A DNA stretch of 64,000 nucleotides from Sphingobium estronivorans (GTDB lineage Bacteria > Pseudomonadota > Alphaproteobacteria > Sphingomonadales > Sphingomonadaceae): contig NZ_LFCT01000024.1 in NCBI RefSeq assembly GCF_008692605.1, positions 34,159 to 98,158 of the forward strand, given 5' to 3'. A program made the translations under genes and the position numbers. Shown in pieces: positions 33,053 through 42,213 of the stretch (within the stretch, counting starts at the first letter, position 1; every line of letters begins with the position of its first letter). Under the pieces are notes generated by a model. The model was not told where the DNA came from. It ran no database searches and saw only the letters and a list, made by a program, of their open reading frames with translations.

Positions 33053-33697
33053 TCAAGCGGCCAGTCGAGCCGCAGCGTCCGATTGGGGCAGATGCAGTTC
33101 GCGACGGATGCGCGCGGCCAATCGAGCCGGCCGGACCAGTTCTTCGACCGATGCCCAGTTGTTACGATCGCCAATATGATCCTGGCGACCGGCGACCTTT
33201 CGGAACATCACCTCGCGACCACGGTCCATGAGGTCGAGGCTGAGCTGCACGTAGATGCAAGTGCCGTGAAGGGTGACCGAGCCGCTCACCGCGATCCCGC
33301 CGCGGTTCGAGCGAATATCGTAAGTGTCGCTGGCCAGACCGAGCGCGTCGGCGAGCGCACGCAGCGCCTTGCGTCCATCGCTATGGAACAACTTCTTCGC
33401 GCGTTCGTCATAGGCGACGCCCTTGTGGGCCAGTGGGATAAGTGCCGGCTTGCGCCGAAGGTCCGCGATGGCGTCCATGCATGCGTGGCGAAGCTCGGCA
33501 TCGGAGTCCCCGATTTCCGAGGCGATGGCGCCGAGATGGCGCGCGAGCAGGATGACGGCTGGATCGCGATCTTGCGGTCGCCCGGCGTTGCGGCAGTCGT
33601 CAATCGCGGCATTGAGCGCGTAGAGGGCGTTTGGCAGAGTGCGAAGCGCCGAAGGGTCGAGCGCCTGCTGGTGCCGAAAGGCCAGGTCATAGGACAT
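33053..33697 (-). CDS. Hypothetical protein
   Basis: A 214-aa protein, mostly helical, with a beta-rich segment near 130-170 (RGGIAVSGSVTLHGTCIYVQ) and an Arg-rich end. First gene of a small operon 33697-32054, with a G-rich tract 46 bases upstream. No family recognised. Confidence 0.7.
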   Translation of the reverse strand: MSYDLAFRHQQALDPSALRTLPNALYALNAAIDDCRNAGRPQDRDPAVILLARHLGAIASEIGDSDAELRHACMDAIADLRRKPALIPLAHKGVAYDERAKKLFHSDGRKALRALADALGLASDTYDIRSNRGGIAVSGSVTLHGTCIYVQLSLDLMDRGREVMFRKVAGRQDHIGDRNNWASVEELVRPARLAARIRRELHLPQSDAAARLAA

Positions 33698-33743
33698 GGG
33701 GATGTCTCCTGAGGTCCGGGCGCATCTTCACGCCCGCCCCAAT

Positions 33744-33762
33744 CCCCTCCCCCTTCCCTCCC
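33744..33762 (-). repeat. G-rich leader tract, copy 4
   Basis: Minus strand reads GGGAGGGAAGGGGGAGGGG: four runs of at least three G with one- or two-base loops, the canonical pattern for a G-quadruplex. It lies 46 bases before the ATG at 33697. Confidence 0.65.
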
Positions 33763-33771
33763 GTCGGGCGG

Positions 33772-34467
33772 TCACCATTCGAAACATGGCAGCCGGTCGG
33801 TCGTGGACGCATCGCGGTCCAGGATCAAATAGTCGCATCCCTTCTCTTGCGCGAACGACAGCGTATCGGTGAGGTCGTCGGGGATCGCTGACCGATCGCC
33901 GAAGGAGGACGGAATGGTGCAGATGAGCCAGCCATAATGTGTGTCGGCAATACTGACGGGGCGGTCAGATGGCTCGCGCCTCATCCATTCGTCGATCGTC
34001 AGGGTCGTCGGCCACGAGATATGGCGTGACGACAAAGCGAGATAGTTGCCGATCTCGAGGCGCTCGGGATCATATCCGATGTCCGGTTCGATCCAGTCCA
34101 TGCGGCTGACCAGTTGGTCTTCCGGGTGACGATTGAAATAATCGCGCACAACGAGGGAGTCGTCGAGGCCAGCGGGATCGCGGCGGTCGTTGATCTCACT
34201 CCATTGCGACCGGCAGAATGTCGCGACCTGGTCCAACAGCCCCTTGTGACTGACTGCGGCCGCGACGCTGGTTCCGTGGCCATGGCCGATCAGGGCGAGA
34301 TAGACAGGAACCGGCCAGGGAACGGGCGTCAGCTTGATCCTTCCGATAGTGGCTTCGAGATCAGCAATAAGATCGGATATACCGGTGGATGCGTCGGCGT
34401 GGGGCGCGAGGGCCGCTTTGGTGCGCGCCAGCAACTCCAGATGCGCAGATCGTGTATGGTCAACCAC
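33772..34467 (-). CDS. DUF5983-like protein
   Basis: A 231-aa protein. Its C-terminal half fits the DUF5983 pattern: THYGWLICTIP, then a helix with LSFAQEKGCDYLILDRD and the closing DRLPCFEW. DUF5983 proteins are small plasmid- and phage-borne proteins without known function. Its stop is just 10 bases before copy 4 of the G-rich tract. Confidence 0.72.
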   Translation of the reverse strand: MVDHTRSAHLELLARTKAALAPHADASTGISDLIADLEATIGRIKLTPVPWPVPVYLALIGHGHGTSVAAAVSHKGLLDQVATFCRSQWSEINDRRDPAGLDDSLVVRDYFNRHPEDQLVSRMDWIEPDIGYDPERLEIGNYLALSSRHISWPTTLTIDEWMRREPSDRPVSIADTHYGWLICTIPSSFGDRSAIPDDLTDTLSFAQEKGCDYLILDRDASTTDRLPCFEW

Positions 34468-34608
34468 GGGGTCTGTCCTTCCTGATAGGGGTTAGCGATT
34501 GAGCTGGGAGACCCGTCATTTCTGCGGGCCGGCAGTGTCTGATGGCGACGGCGCCGGTATCGCCGCTGATTACCGTGCGTTTTCGGCGTGAGGCCGCTTT
34601 CCCGCCGA

Positions 34609-37600
34609 TCAGGCTGCGGAGATGGCCGGGGCCGACAGCAACTCGCCCTGATTTTCGCCAAGGCCGGTCAAGGGCGCGTTGTCGTTGCCAGGGTCGAACT
34701 CGCCCTTGGTGTTTGCCAGCTCGGCTTCGAGGTCGGCCAGTTCCTGAAGTTTCTCTTCCAGCAACGCGGTGTCGGAGAAGTCCTGACCAAGGCGCGCCTC
34801 GAACGCCGGGAGTCGTCGCTCAGCGACTTCGAGGCTGGTCCTGAGGTTGGCGAGTTCGGTGTCGAGATTGCGAATGGAAGACTCGATCCGGCCGATCACT
34901 GTGCCCGGCCGCGTCTTCTCGGTGACTTCGAAGCCGCGATGCTCGCCGTGGTGCTGGATGACGGCGGCGCTCGAAATACACCGCTCGCCCTCATCATTTC
35001 TGTCGTCGCTGCCCAAAATCTCCAGCTCGAAACCGTGGAAGGTTCCGAGCAACCAGCGAGCCGGGGCGCTGCGCAAGCGCATCTGGTTCGCCAGACGGAG
35101 GATATGCTCGCCGACGGCCTTGCGATCGGTCATGGTCCTGCCATCGGTCTCGAAAATGATCGCATCATCATCGGTAGGAACGCGCTGCGCGATGTCGGAT
35201 TCCAGCAAGGCGATCTGCCGACGCCCGCTATCGATTTCATCGGTCGTTCGCTTGATCGTCCGGCGGATATTATACTGGTCGTCGATGTGGGCGTCGCGCA
35301 GTCGCAGGAGCCGCGCCACTTCGGCGTCGAGCCCGGCCTTCTTCATCAGGCGGTCGTCACCGGAAGCGAGCGCCTTCGCCAGAGCGAACTGATTGACGTT
35401 GGAGCCCACGTCTTCGATCCGGCGAATGGAGCGATCGCCCGACATAGCCATGGCGATGAAGCGCGCCTTGCGCTCGAGCATCTGCCAGTTGGTGGCATCC
35501 ATCGAGCCACTGGTCGCGTAGCCATAAAGCTCGATTTCGTCGTTCTGATTGCCCTGGCGCTCGATCCGGCCCTCACGCTGCTCGATATCCGAGGGAAGCC
35601 AGGGGACATCCAGGTGATGTAGGGCTATCAGCCGCTGTTGGGCATTGACGCCCGTGCCCATCGTGGCAGTCGAGCCAAGGACGAAGCGCTTTCGCCCCTG
35701 GTTAAGGTCGTTGAACAGGCGCTGCTTCGCGCTGTTCTTCTTGTAGTGCTGCATGAACGCGATCTGGTCGGCTGGGACGCCCATCTCGACCAATCGATCG
35801 CGGATCCAGACATAAGCCGAAAAGCCGCGGGTTTCGAGAGCGGCCTCCGTGCCGAGATCCGAGAAGATCATCTGCACGGCACCCGGCAGCGGATAGGGCT
35901 TGCCGGTTTCCGGGTCGGTGTAGCGATTGTCGGCCGTCTCCTTCCAGATGCGATAGGCATTCTCGATCAGGAGATTGAGCTTGTTGCCCTCCTCGTTGCC
36001 CGTCCCTGGGTCGACGAAGCGTAGATCGATGGCGGAGTGCCTACCGTCGGTGATCACCGACAAGAGAATGTCGTCGCCCTTCTGCGGCCGCCCGCTGCGG
36101 TTTTCGATGGCCTTGATGCGGCCGGCCAGCACTCGCTGATAGGCTTTGAAGGGCGCGCCGGACTTTGCGACGATGATCTTGCGCTTACCGCCCTTGATGG
36201 TCGGAAGGCGGACATATTGGCGAAGATCGTCCTTGAGCACGACGTCCGCGACACTGCGGTACATCGCCATCAGGTCGGCGACGTTCACGAATTCGCAGAA
36301 GCGTGTGACCGGCTTGTAGCTGCCGCTCGGCTGCAGTTCGAGCTCGGTGCGCGTGTCGCCGAAATTCGCCGCCCAGGCGTCGAACTCGTGCATGCCTTTT
36401 GCCTGGAGCTCGTCGGGCTGCATGAACCGCTGGAGCGTGTACATTTCGCCAAGCGTGTTGGTGATAGGCGTGCCGGAGGAGAGGATCAGTTCGCGTCCGG
36501 GGTTGATGCCGGCCAGATAGCGGGTCTTCACATAGAGGTCCCAGGCGCGCTGCGAACCCGCCGGATCGACGCCCTTCAGGTCGCCGAGGTTCGTCGCAAA
36601 GGTCAGCTTGCGGAACTGCTGGGCCTCGTCGACAAGGATCTGGTCGATGCCGATCTCGCCGATATGCACGAGATCGTCCTTGCGGGCCTGCAGATTTTCG
36701 AGCCGCTGCTTGAGCCCTTCCTTGAGGCGCTCGACGCGCTTGCGCGAAACGCGATCCTCGTTGTCGATGCCCGTGATCAGCACTTCGTAGCTCGCGAGCT
36801 GATCTTCAATCAGGTTCTTCTCGAACGCGGTCGGCGTCGGGATGAACTTGAACGCATCATGCGTGATGATGATCGCGTCCCAGTTGCCGGTGGCCGCGCG
36901 TGCCAGGAACCGCTGGCGCTTTTCCTTCACGAAGTTCGTGTCGTCGGCAACGAGGATCCGGGCCGTGGGATAGAGCATCAGAAATTCGCGCGCTATCTGT
37001 GCGAGGCAGTGATTGGGCACCGCGATCATCGGCTTGTTGGCAAGGCCGAGACGGCGCTGCTCCATGACGGCGGCGCAGAGGCTGAATGTCTTTCCGGCGC
37101 CGACGCTGTGAGCGACGTAGGTCGAACCCGCGGCGACGATCCGCCAGACGACACGCTTCTGGTGATCGCGCATGCGGATCGTTGTCGATGCGCCCGGCAG
37201 CTTCAGATGCTTGCCGTTGAAAGTTCGCGGCACGAGGTTGTTGAAGGCGTCGTTGTAGATCCGGACCAGTCGATCGGCGCGCTCGCTTTCCTGCCAGACC
37301 CACGTCTCGAAGGTCGACTTGATCGCCGCGAGCTTCTCTTTCGCCGCTTCGGTGTCGGTCGTGTTAAGTTCGCGGCGCTCGGAACCGTCCGCATCCCGGT
37401 GGACATCGTAGATCTTGGGGATGTGCGAGTTGAGGGCGTCTTCCAGCAGGTCGGCTGCGCCGCGGCGCGCGGTGCCCCAGATCGAGGTCGAGCTGACATG
37501 TCCGAGGAACGGCGCCTTGTCGACCGTCCAGCTCGCGACAGCTACCGTGTGATGAATGCGGGTGGTGACCTCCATGGTCTCGGCGACGAACGTCTCGATG

Positions 37601-39768
37601 ACGTCCACGGGGATCCAGGGAGCGCCAAGACGCGCGGTGATCTCGCTCGGCTTGAGGTCGACCGGCTGGACTGCCTCGAGCGCGGTTGTGGTGGCTGCGA
37701 ACCGCGGATCGGTTTCGGCCTTCTCGCGCGCCAGGGCGAGCTTGGTACGGACCGGACCGGAAAGGGCTTCGTCGGCCGACACCCAATGATCGAAATGCGG
37801 CGTGCTGCGGAGCGGGTCGAGGTAGACGTCGTCCGCGAGGTCCGCGAGCGCTTCTGCTTCAGTGACGCCGAGTAATCCGGCGATCAGGGAGACATCGACG
37901 CGCCCGCGATCATGGAGTGACAGCGCAAGGGCGTCCTGCGCCGAGTGGATTTCCTGGACCACCGGGGGCTTGACGACTCGTTCGGTGAAGATCGCGCCGG
38001 GGGTGCCGGCATCGCTGGCCTCGTCGTAACTCTCGATCGAGGCCACCAGCCAGACGTCGGGGTCATCGAGGAAGGGCTGGAGGTTCGGGCGGCGCTGATA
38101 TTCCTTTTCGGCGCCGGTCTCCGGATCGATGCGGATGCTGGTGATCGTCCGGTTGATCGGCCCGTGCTTCTTGATGAAGCGCCGGTAGTGGTCGAGCAGC
38201 GTTTCTTGCAGGCCGGCATAGGGTCGGTCATTGAGCTGCGCGCGCAGGATCGCCCGGACGGCGTCACGGATGGGGATCAGGCCCCTGATGATGTTGGCGT
38301 GCTTCTGGAACAGGCCGCTGTCGCCGCGCCCGGTCTTGATGCTGACTTCGGTGGGAACCCCGTCGACGATCTGGTGCAGGATGCCGCTCGAAACGAGATA
38401 GCTGCCTTCCTTGAAGTCAGCTTCGTCGGCCGCGGTGCCGACTGCAACGTCCGCGGCGACATCGAGCTTGTCGCGCAGCGATGTCGCGCGGTCGATCGCG
38501 CTGTGGGTGCCCTCGTGTTTCGATGCGATCGCCGACAGGGTGGACGCGAGCGCGGTTCCCAGTTCGATGTCTGGCTCGGCCGCGCAGGAATATTCCATGC
38601 CGAACTGGCCGCTTCGCCATTGATGGACCCCGAGGACGTGATGGGGGTGGTCGAGGAAGTAGCTGTTGATCCGGAGAGGCCCGAAGCCTTCGTCGCTGTC
38701 GGGAATCTCGGCGAGGTCGATCCAGTTTCGCACGGCAAATGGCGCATTGGACGCGCGCTTCTTGAAGAGCAGGATGTCGACGACGACGTCGGTGCCGGCT
38801 TCTTCCTTCATGGCCTTGCTCGGAAGGCGCACCGCTCCCAGGAAGTCGGCGATGGACTCTATATGGAGGCGGGCTTTCGGGTCGCTCTTGTCGAGCGTGT
38901 ATCGCGAGGTCACGAATAGCGCGATGCCGCCCGGACGAAGCTGCTCGAGCGCCTTCGCGATGAAGAAGTCATGGAGCGAGAGGCCGAGGCGACCGAGCTG
39001 CGTCTTGTTCTGGATGGTGAGGTTCGAGAAAGGCGGATTGCCGATTGCGAGGTCGAAGTCGGCCGGCAGCGACGCCTTGTCGAAGTCGATGCAGCGGATG
39101 ACCTGCTTGGGATAGAGCGCGCTTGCGATCCGGGCGGTGACGGGATCGTTCTCGATGCCGACGAAAACCGTGTCGTCGGAGAGATGATCCGGCCGGAGCC
39201 CCATGAAGAGGCCGCTGCCGCATCCCGGCTCGAGGATCTGGCCCCCGGTGAAGCCAAGGATGCGGGCGGCGTCCCACATTGCCCGGACGATATATTCGGG
39301 CGTGTAATGGGCATATTGCGTTGCGCGCTTGAGCGACTGGAGCTCGCGCTCGGTCGTTTCGGCGATCAGGCTCTGGCCGAGGTCTTCCCAGCCATCGCGG
39401 AATCCGTCCGAGCGATCGGCGAAGATATTGTTCGCAAGCTCGGACGCGCCGAAGCCGATAAATCTGGCGATACGGCTTTGCTCTTCCGCCGTGGCTGGCC
39501 TTTGTTCGCGGTCCAGCAGGTTGAGAAGCTTGATCGCCTCGACATTGTCCTGTGCGCGGCCCTTCCAGGAGGGCGCCAGGGTCCGGGCCGCGGCGAACGA
39601 GAAATCCAACGATCGGACGGGCAACGCGCGACCGATGAAGTCGATCGCGGTCGGTGCCGTGAGCGTCGCTTGCCCGCTGTCGCGGGCGATGGCCTCGCTG
39701 GCACAGGCAACGATCTGGTCGAAGTCGAGGCTCAGCTGGAGAGCCAGCGCGGATGCACTGTTTCGCAT
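34609..39768 (-). CDS. Giant methyltransferase-SNF2/DEAD helicase fusion protein
   Basis: A 1719-aa protein, by far the longest here. An N-terminal N6-adenine-methylase-like domain has ILEPGCGSG (about 170-185) and DLAIGNPPF (about 235-245). A superfamily 2 helicase follows with Walker A HSVGAGKTFS (about 885), ILVDEAQQFRKL (about 1040), LILSSGTPITNT, and motif VI QREGRIERQG (about 1400). The C-terminus forms a long coiled coil (AEVARLLRLRDAHIDD; LEEKLQELADLEAELA). Proteins of this type are common on large alphaproteobacterial plasmids and islands; they resemble type I/ISP-like restriction or phage DARB antirestriction proteins. No nuclease motif is obvious. Confidence 0.85.
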   Translation of the reverse strand: MRNSASALALQLSLDFDQIVACASEAIARDSGQATLTAPTAIDFIGRALPVRSLDFSFAAARTLAPSWKGRAQDNVEAIKLLNLLDREQRPATAEEQSRIARFIGFGASELANNIFADRSDGFRDGWEDLGQSLIAETTERELQSLKRATQYAHYTPEYIVRAMWDAARILGFTGGQILEPGCGSGLFMGLRPDHLSDDTVFVGIENDPVTARIASALYPKQVIRCIDFDKASLPADFDLAIGNPPFSNLTIQNKTQLGRLGLSLHDFFIAKALEQLRPGGIALFVTSRYTLDKSDPKARLHIESIADFLGAVRLPSKAMKEEAGTDVVVDILLFKKRASNAPFAVRNWIDLAEIPDSDEGFGPLRINSYFLDHPHHVLGVHQWRSGQFGMEYSCAAEPDIELGTALASTLSAIASKHEGTHSAIDRATSLRDKLDVAADVAVGTAADEADFKEGSYLVSSGILHQIVDGVPTEVSIKTGRGDSGLFQKHANIIRGLIPIRDAVRAILRAQLNDRPYAGLQETLLDHYRRFIKKHGPINRTITSIRIDPETGAEKEYQRRPNLQPFLDDPDVWLVASIESYDEASDAGTPGAIFTERVVKPPVVQEIHSAQDALALSLHDRGRVDVSLIAGLLGVTEAEALADLADDVYLDPLRSTPHFDHWVSADEALSGPVRTKLALAREKAETDPRFAATTTALEAVQPVDLKPSEITARLGAPWIPVDVIETFVAETMEVTTRIHHTVAVASWTVDKAPFLGHVSSTSIWGTARRGAADLLEDALNSHIPKIYDVHRDADGSERRELNTTDTEAAKEKLAAIKSTFETWVWQESERADRLVRIYNDAFNNLVPRTFNGKHLKLPGASTTIRMRDHQKRVVWRIVAAGSTYVAHSVGAGKTFSLCAAVMEQRRLGLANKPMIAVPNHCLAQIAREFLMLYPTARILVADDTNFVKEKRQRFLARAATGNWDAIIITHDAFKFIPTPTAFEKNLIEDQLASYEVLITGIDNEDRVSRKRVERLKEGLKQRLENLQARKDDLVHIGEIGIDQILVDEAQQFRKLTFATNLGDLKGVDPAGSQRAWDLYVKTRYLAGINPGRELILSSGTPITNTLGEMYTLQRFMQPDELQAKGMHEFDAWAANFGDTRTELELQPSGSYKPVTRFCEFVNVADLMAMYRSVADVVLKDDLRQYVRLPTIKGGKRKIIVAKSGAPFKAYQRVLAGRIKAIENRSGRPQKGDDILLSVITDGRHSAIDLRFVDPGTGNEEGNKLNLLIENAYRIWKETADNRYTDPETGKPYPLPGAVQMIFSDLGTEAALETRGFSAYVWIRDRLVEMGVPADQIAFMQHYKKNSAKQRLFNDLNQGRKRFVLGSTATMGTGVNAQQRLIALHHLDVPWLPSDIEQREGRIERQGNQNDEIELYGYATSGSMDATNWQMLERKARFIAMAMSGDRSIRRIEDVGSNVNQFALAKALASGDDRLMKKAGLDAEVARLLRLRDAHIDDQYNIRRTIKRTTDEIDSGRRQIALLESDIAQRVPTDDDAIIFETDGRTMTDRKAVGEHILRLANQMRLRSAPARWLLGTFHGFELEILGSDDRNDEGERCISSAAVIQHHGEHRGFEVTEKTRPGTVIGRIESSIRNLDTELANLRTSLEVAERRLPAFEARLGQDFSDTALLEEKLQELADLEAELANTKGEFDPGNDNAPLTGLGENQGELLSAPAISAA

Positions 39769-39929
39769 GGGGTGCTTCCTCTTCTGGAGGTTTCGCGGGC
39801 GCGGCGCGGCAGCCCGGATCCCGAAGGGGGCCGGACCGCGGCGGGGCCGAGAGAACTGGGAGACGAAAATGCGCGCCTCGATGGCGCCGTGGCTGAGAGG
39901 CCTCGCCCGCGAGCGGGGCCTTGGTCGCG

Positions 39930-40406
39930 TCAGCGCCCCGAGAGGAGCAGGTCGAGGGCGCGTGTGAGGACGTCCTCACCGGCGTCGTTGACGATGACGA
40001 CTTCGGGGTTGGTCGCACGAACTGCGCGCGCGACGATCGCCAGCGGCCGTTTTCGCAGGGGATATTGCAGGATCTGACCGTTCTCGATCGTGATCAGGTT
40101 GGTGCGGAGCAGGCGCCTCAACCGGCGGCCTTCGACCGCTCGGGTAAGAAGATCGCTCACCTCGAGTTCGAGATCATGATCGCAGGCGAAGTCGCCCAAC
40201 GAGCGTTGGGGCCGGTTCGCCTTGAGCCAAGCGTCGACTTCGGCTTCTGTCCACCGGCCGACCCGATGATAGAAGTCCGCGCCGCCCGTGCCCTCGTTGC
40301 GGGCATGGAAGGCCAGTTCGCCGTCGATCCAGATGTCGGCGGTATAAGCGGCGGTCTCCTGCGACAGGGCGGCGCTATAGTGGACGTTTCGTAGTTCGAT
40401 GAGCAT
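39930..40406 (-). CDS. Hypothetical protein
   Basis: A 158-aa protein (MLIELRNVHYSAALSQETAA at the start) with a Gly/Asp-rich loop (NEGTGGADFYHRV) and a basic segment (EGRRLRRLLRTN). A start eight codons upstream exists, but AGGAG before 40406 favours the given one. It is upstream of the giant helicase gene, with a 160-base GC-rich gap that can fold (AGGC...GCCT around CCCGCgaGCGGG near 39897). Confidence 0.68.
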   Translation of the reverse strand: MLIELRNVHYSAALSQETAAYTADIWIDGELAFHARNEGTGGADFYHRVGRWTEAEVDAWLKANRPQRSLGDFACDHDLELEVSDLLTRAVEGRRLRRLLRTNLITIENGQILQYPLRKRPLAIVARAVRATNPEVVIVNDAGEDVLTRALDLLLSGR

Positions 40407-40440
40407 GGGGAAGGCTCCTGACCGCTCCACCGAGCGGAGC

Positions 40441-40466
40441 CCCTTCCCCTCTCCCCCTTCCCTCCA
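40441..40466 (-). repeat. G-rich leader tract, copy 5
   Basis: The longest copy: on the minus strand runs of GGG, GGGGG, GGGG and GGGG are separated by two or three purines, a canonical quadruplex pattern, 34 bases before the ATG at 40406. Confidence 0.65.
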
Positions 40467-40471
40467 TGCGA

Positions 40472-40753
40472 TTAGTGTTGGCCGTCCTGCGTCTCCTCGG
40501 GGCGGTAATCCGGGCCGTAGGAGCAGCTATTCTCGAACTCGGGATCGTCCGCTTCGTCGACCAGATAAGCGGTGATTTCCTCAGCCGGCTGGGCATCGAG
40601 CACGGCCGCAGAATGGGGCAACAGGCGAACGGGGAAGACGCCCCTGCCCACGATTGCCTCGGCTTGCCGCATTGCGTCCGTGTGGTCGTCGGCAGTCACG
40701 GCGACCTTGACCCTGATCGTCGTATAGACGTGGACATGGTGGATTTTGCTCAT
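40472..40753 (-). CDS. Small hypothetical protein
   Basis: A 93-aa acidic protein (MSKIHHVHVYTTIRVKVAVT at the start) whose first 60 residues look like a ferredoxin-like beta-alpha-beta unit. It overlaps the upstream 72-aa gene by ATGA and is the last gene of the 42130-40472 operon. Confidence 0.68.
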   Translation of the reverse strand: MSKIHHVHVYTTIRVKVAVTADDHTDAMRQAEAIVGRGVFPVRLLPHSAAVLDAQPAEEITAYLVDEADDPEFENSCSYGPDYRPEETQDGQH

Positions 40754-40968
40754 CCGCCGACCTCCTCGACGCAGCTCTCACCATCGACGCTGAACGGGCC
40801 GGTGTCGGTGTCGATCGGCTCGTGATCGTCGCTATAATCGTCGATCTGCTCGATTGTGGGAGAGAGCCATTCGACAAAGTGATCGGCGCGTTGGCGCGCC
40901 TCGCCGGGTGCCTCCGCATCGACGACGACGGTGATGAAGGCCTTCACCTCGACCTGATATCTAGCCAT
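40750..40968 (-). CDS. Small hypothetical protein
   Basis: A 72-aa protein with the same general build as its 93-aa neighbour (ARYQVEVKAFITVVVDAEA, then an acidic tail). The similar start, size and coupling suggest they are distant relatives by duplication. Confidence 0.65.
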   Translation of the reverse strand: MARYQVEVKAFITVVVDAEAPGEARQRADHFVEWLSPTIEQIDDYSDDHEPIDTDTGPFSVDGESCVEEVGG

Positions 40969-41320
40969 CGTTCGTCTCCCGTCCCTTGCCCCAGCGATGG
41001 ACCGTGTCGGTCGCGACCTGTTCGACCACGACGATGCGGCCTCGGTTCATTGCCGCGTCAACGGGCGCGCAGAGCATGAAGTCGACTTCGAAGGCGTTTT
41101 CGGGATCGTACCAAGGACCAAAGCCGGGCTGTGTTTGCCCCGGCAGCGGCTCCCGGCGGCGCAGGGATTTGCGCGCCTGCATCTCGATATCCGCGAGATC
41201 GGCTTCGACCTTGGGATTCATGACGTCGCCGATGACGTTCACCTTGGCGGTCACCTCGACCAGTTCGGTGTGAAGATGGCTTGATCGCATGACGACAAGC
41301 ACCTTGCGCTGGATTGTCAT
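40961..41320 (-). CDS. Hypothetical protein
   Basis: A 119-aa protein overlapping both neighbours (8 bases downstream, ATGA upstream). N-terminal strands (MTIQRKVLVVMRSSHLHTEL) and a Pro/Gly-rich middle (LPGQTQPGFGPWYDPEN). No family recognised. Confidence 0.67.
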   Translation of the reverse strand: MTIQRKVLVVMRSSHLHTELVEVTAKVNVIGDVMNPKVEADLADIEMQARKSLRRREPLPGQTQPGFGPWYDPENAFEVDFMLCAPVDAAMNRGRIVVVEQVATDTVHRWGKGRETNDG

Positions 41321-41799
41321 GATTGGCTCCTTTCCTGGCGTGAGGCGTCGACCGGATCGCCCTCGACGATCAGGGGCGGCACGCGAAAATCCGCAGCGTC
41401 GAACCAGGCGATGATCGCTTCGAGCGAGCCGAGCCGCTCGGCAGTTCCCCGGTTCATGACGACATGGCCGGCTTCATCGGCCGGATAGGATGCAGGCTCG
41501 CCTTCGCCGGTGAAAACGACACGCTCGGGGTTCCACTCGGCGAGATAGCCGTCACATAAGCGGACAAAGGGCAGCTTGAGCTCGACGCACCTGTCTTCGA
41601 GTTCCTGGAACCGTCCGCCGATCACCTCGTGGGCATAAAGGTCGAGCGGCTCGCCGGGCGTGCGATGGGAGGGGTCGAAGGGTTCGCCGTCCCATTCGAT
41701 CGACAGGCGCTTGGCGAGGATGATCCCTGCCAATTCCTCATAGGCGGCCGGTGGGAGCGCCCCTCCCAGTCGGATGGATGCGGAAACACGATTGGCCAT
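41317..41799 (-). CDS. Hypothetical protein
   Basis: A 160-aa acidic protein. ATG 41799 (MANRVSASIRLGG) was chosen because GGAGG lies five bases upstream; an ATG four codons earlier lacks a site. A repeated feature is Glu/Asp with Pro (GEGEPASYPADEAGHVV). Operon member, coupled to the 119-aa gene. Confidence 0.68.
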   Translation of the reverse strand: MANRVSASIRLGGALPPAAYEELAGIILAKRLSIEWDGEPFDPSHRTPGEPLDLYAHEVIGGRFQELEDRCVELKLPFVRLCDGYLAEWNPERVVFTGEGEPASYPADEAGHVVMNRGTAERLGSLEAIIAWFDAADFRVPPLIVEGDPVDASRQERSQS

Positions 41800-41884
41800 G
41801 AAAGCCTCCATAGGTTGGCCCCCCGCTCGACAAGCGGCGGGCTGGAACAGACTGGCGTGGATGCGTTTGGGGAAAGGTCGCGCG

Positions 41885-42130
41885 TCAGCTTTCGCGGCCG
41901 CGCGTGATGGCGAGGTCGAGGTCAGCTTGCGCCTGTGCGAGTGACAGGCGCGCGCGTTCGAGGGTCGCATGTGCGCGGTTGATCGCGACAGCGCCGGCGC
42001 GGGTCGCGGATCGGCCGAGCCAATCGCCGCAGAAGCGGGCAACGAAACATCGCTCGGCCAGACCGCAAAATTCGGGTGCGACGGTGTAGCGCCGATCGCA
42101 TAGCGAACGGACGGATCGCAGATTGGGCAT
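41885..42130 (-). CDS. Small helical hypothetical protein
   Basis: An 81-aa protein with AAGGA before ATG 42130. The first half has three cysteines (RSLCDRRYTVAPEFCGLAER); the second half is a regular Ala/Leu/Arg helix (RARLSLAQAQADLDLA) that could form a coiled coil. The rest of the long ORF in this frame is a shadow of the next gene. Confidence 0.62.
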   Translation of the reverse strand: MPNLRSVRSLCDRRYTVAPEFCGLAERCFVARFCGDWLGRSATRAGAVAINRAHATLERARLSLAQAQADLDLAITRGRES

Positions 42131-42213
42131 GGAGGTTTCCTTATCGGCAGGTAGGCTTGATGACGTTCCCAGCGGCAAGGGTGCCTGGCTGGCAATCTCG
42201 CGGGGGCTTGCCA

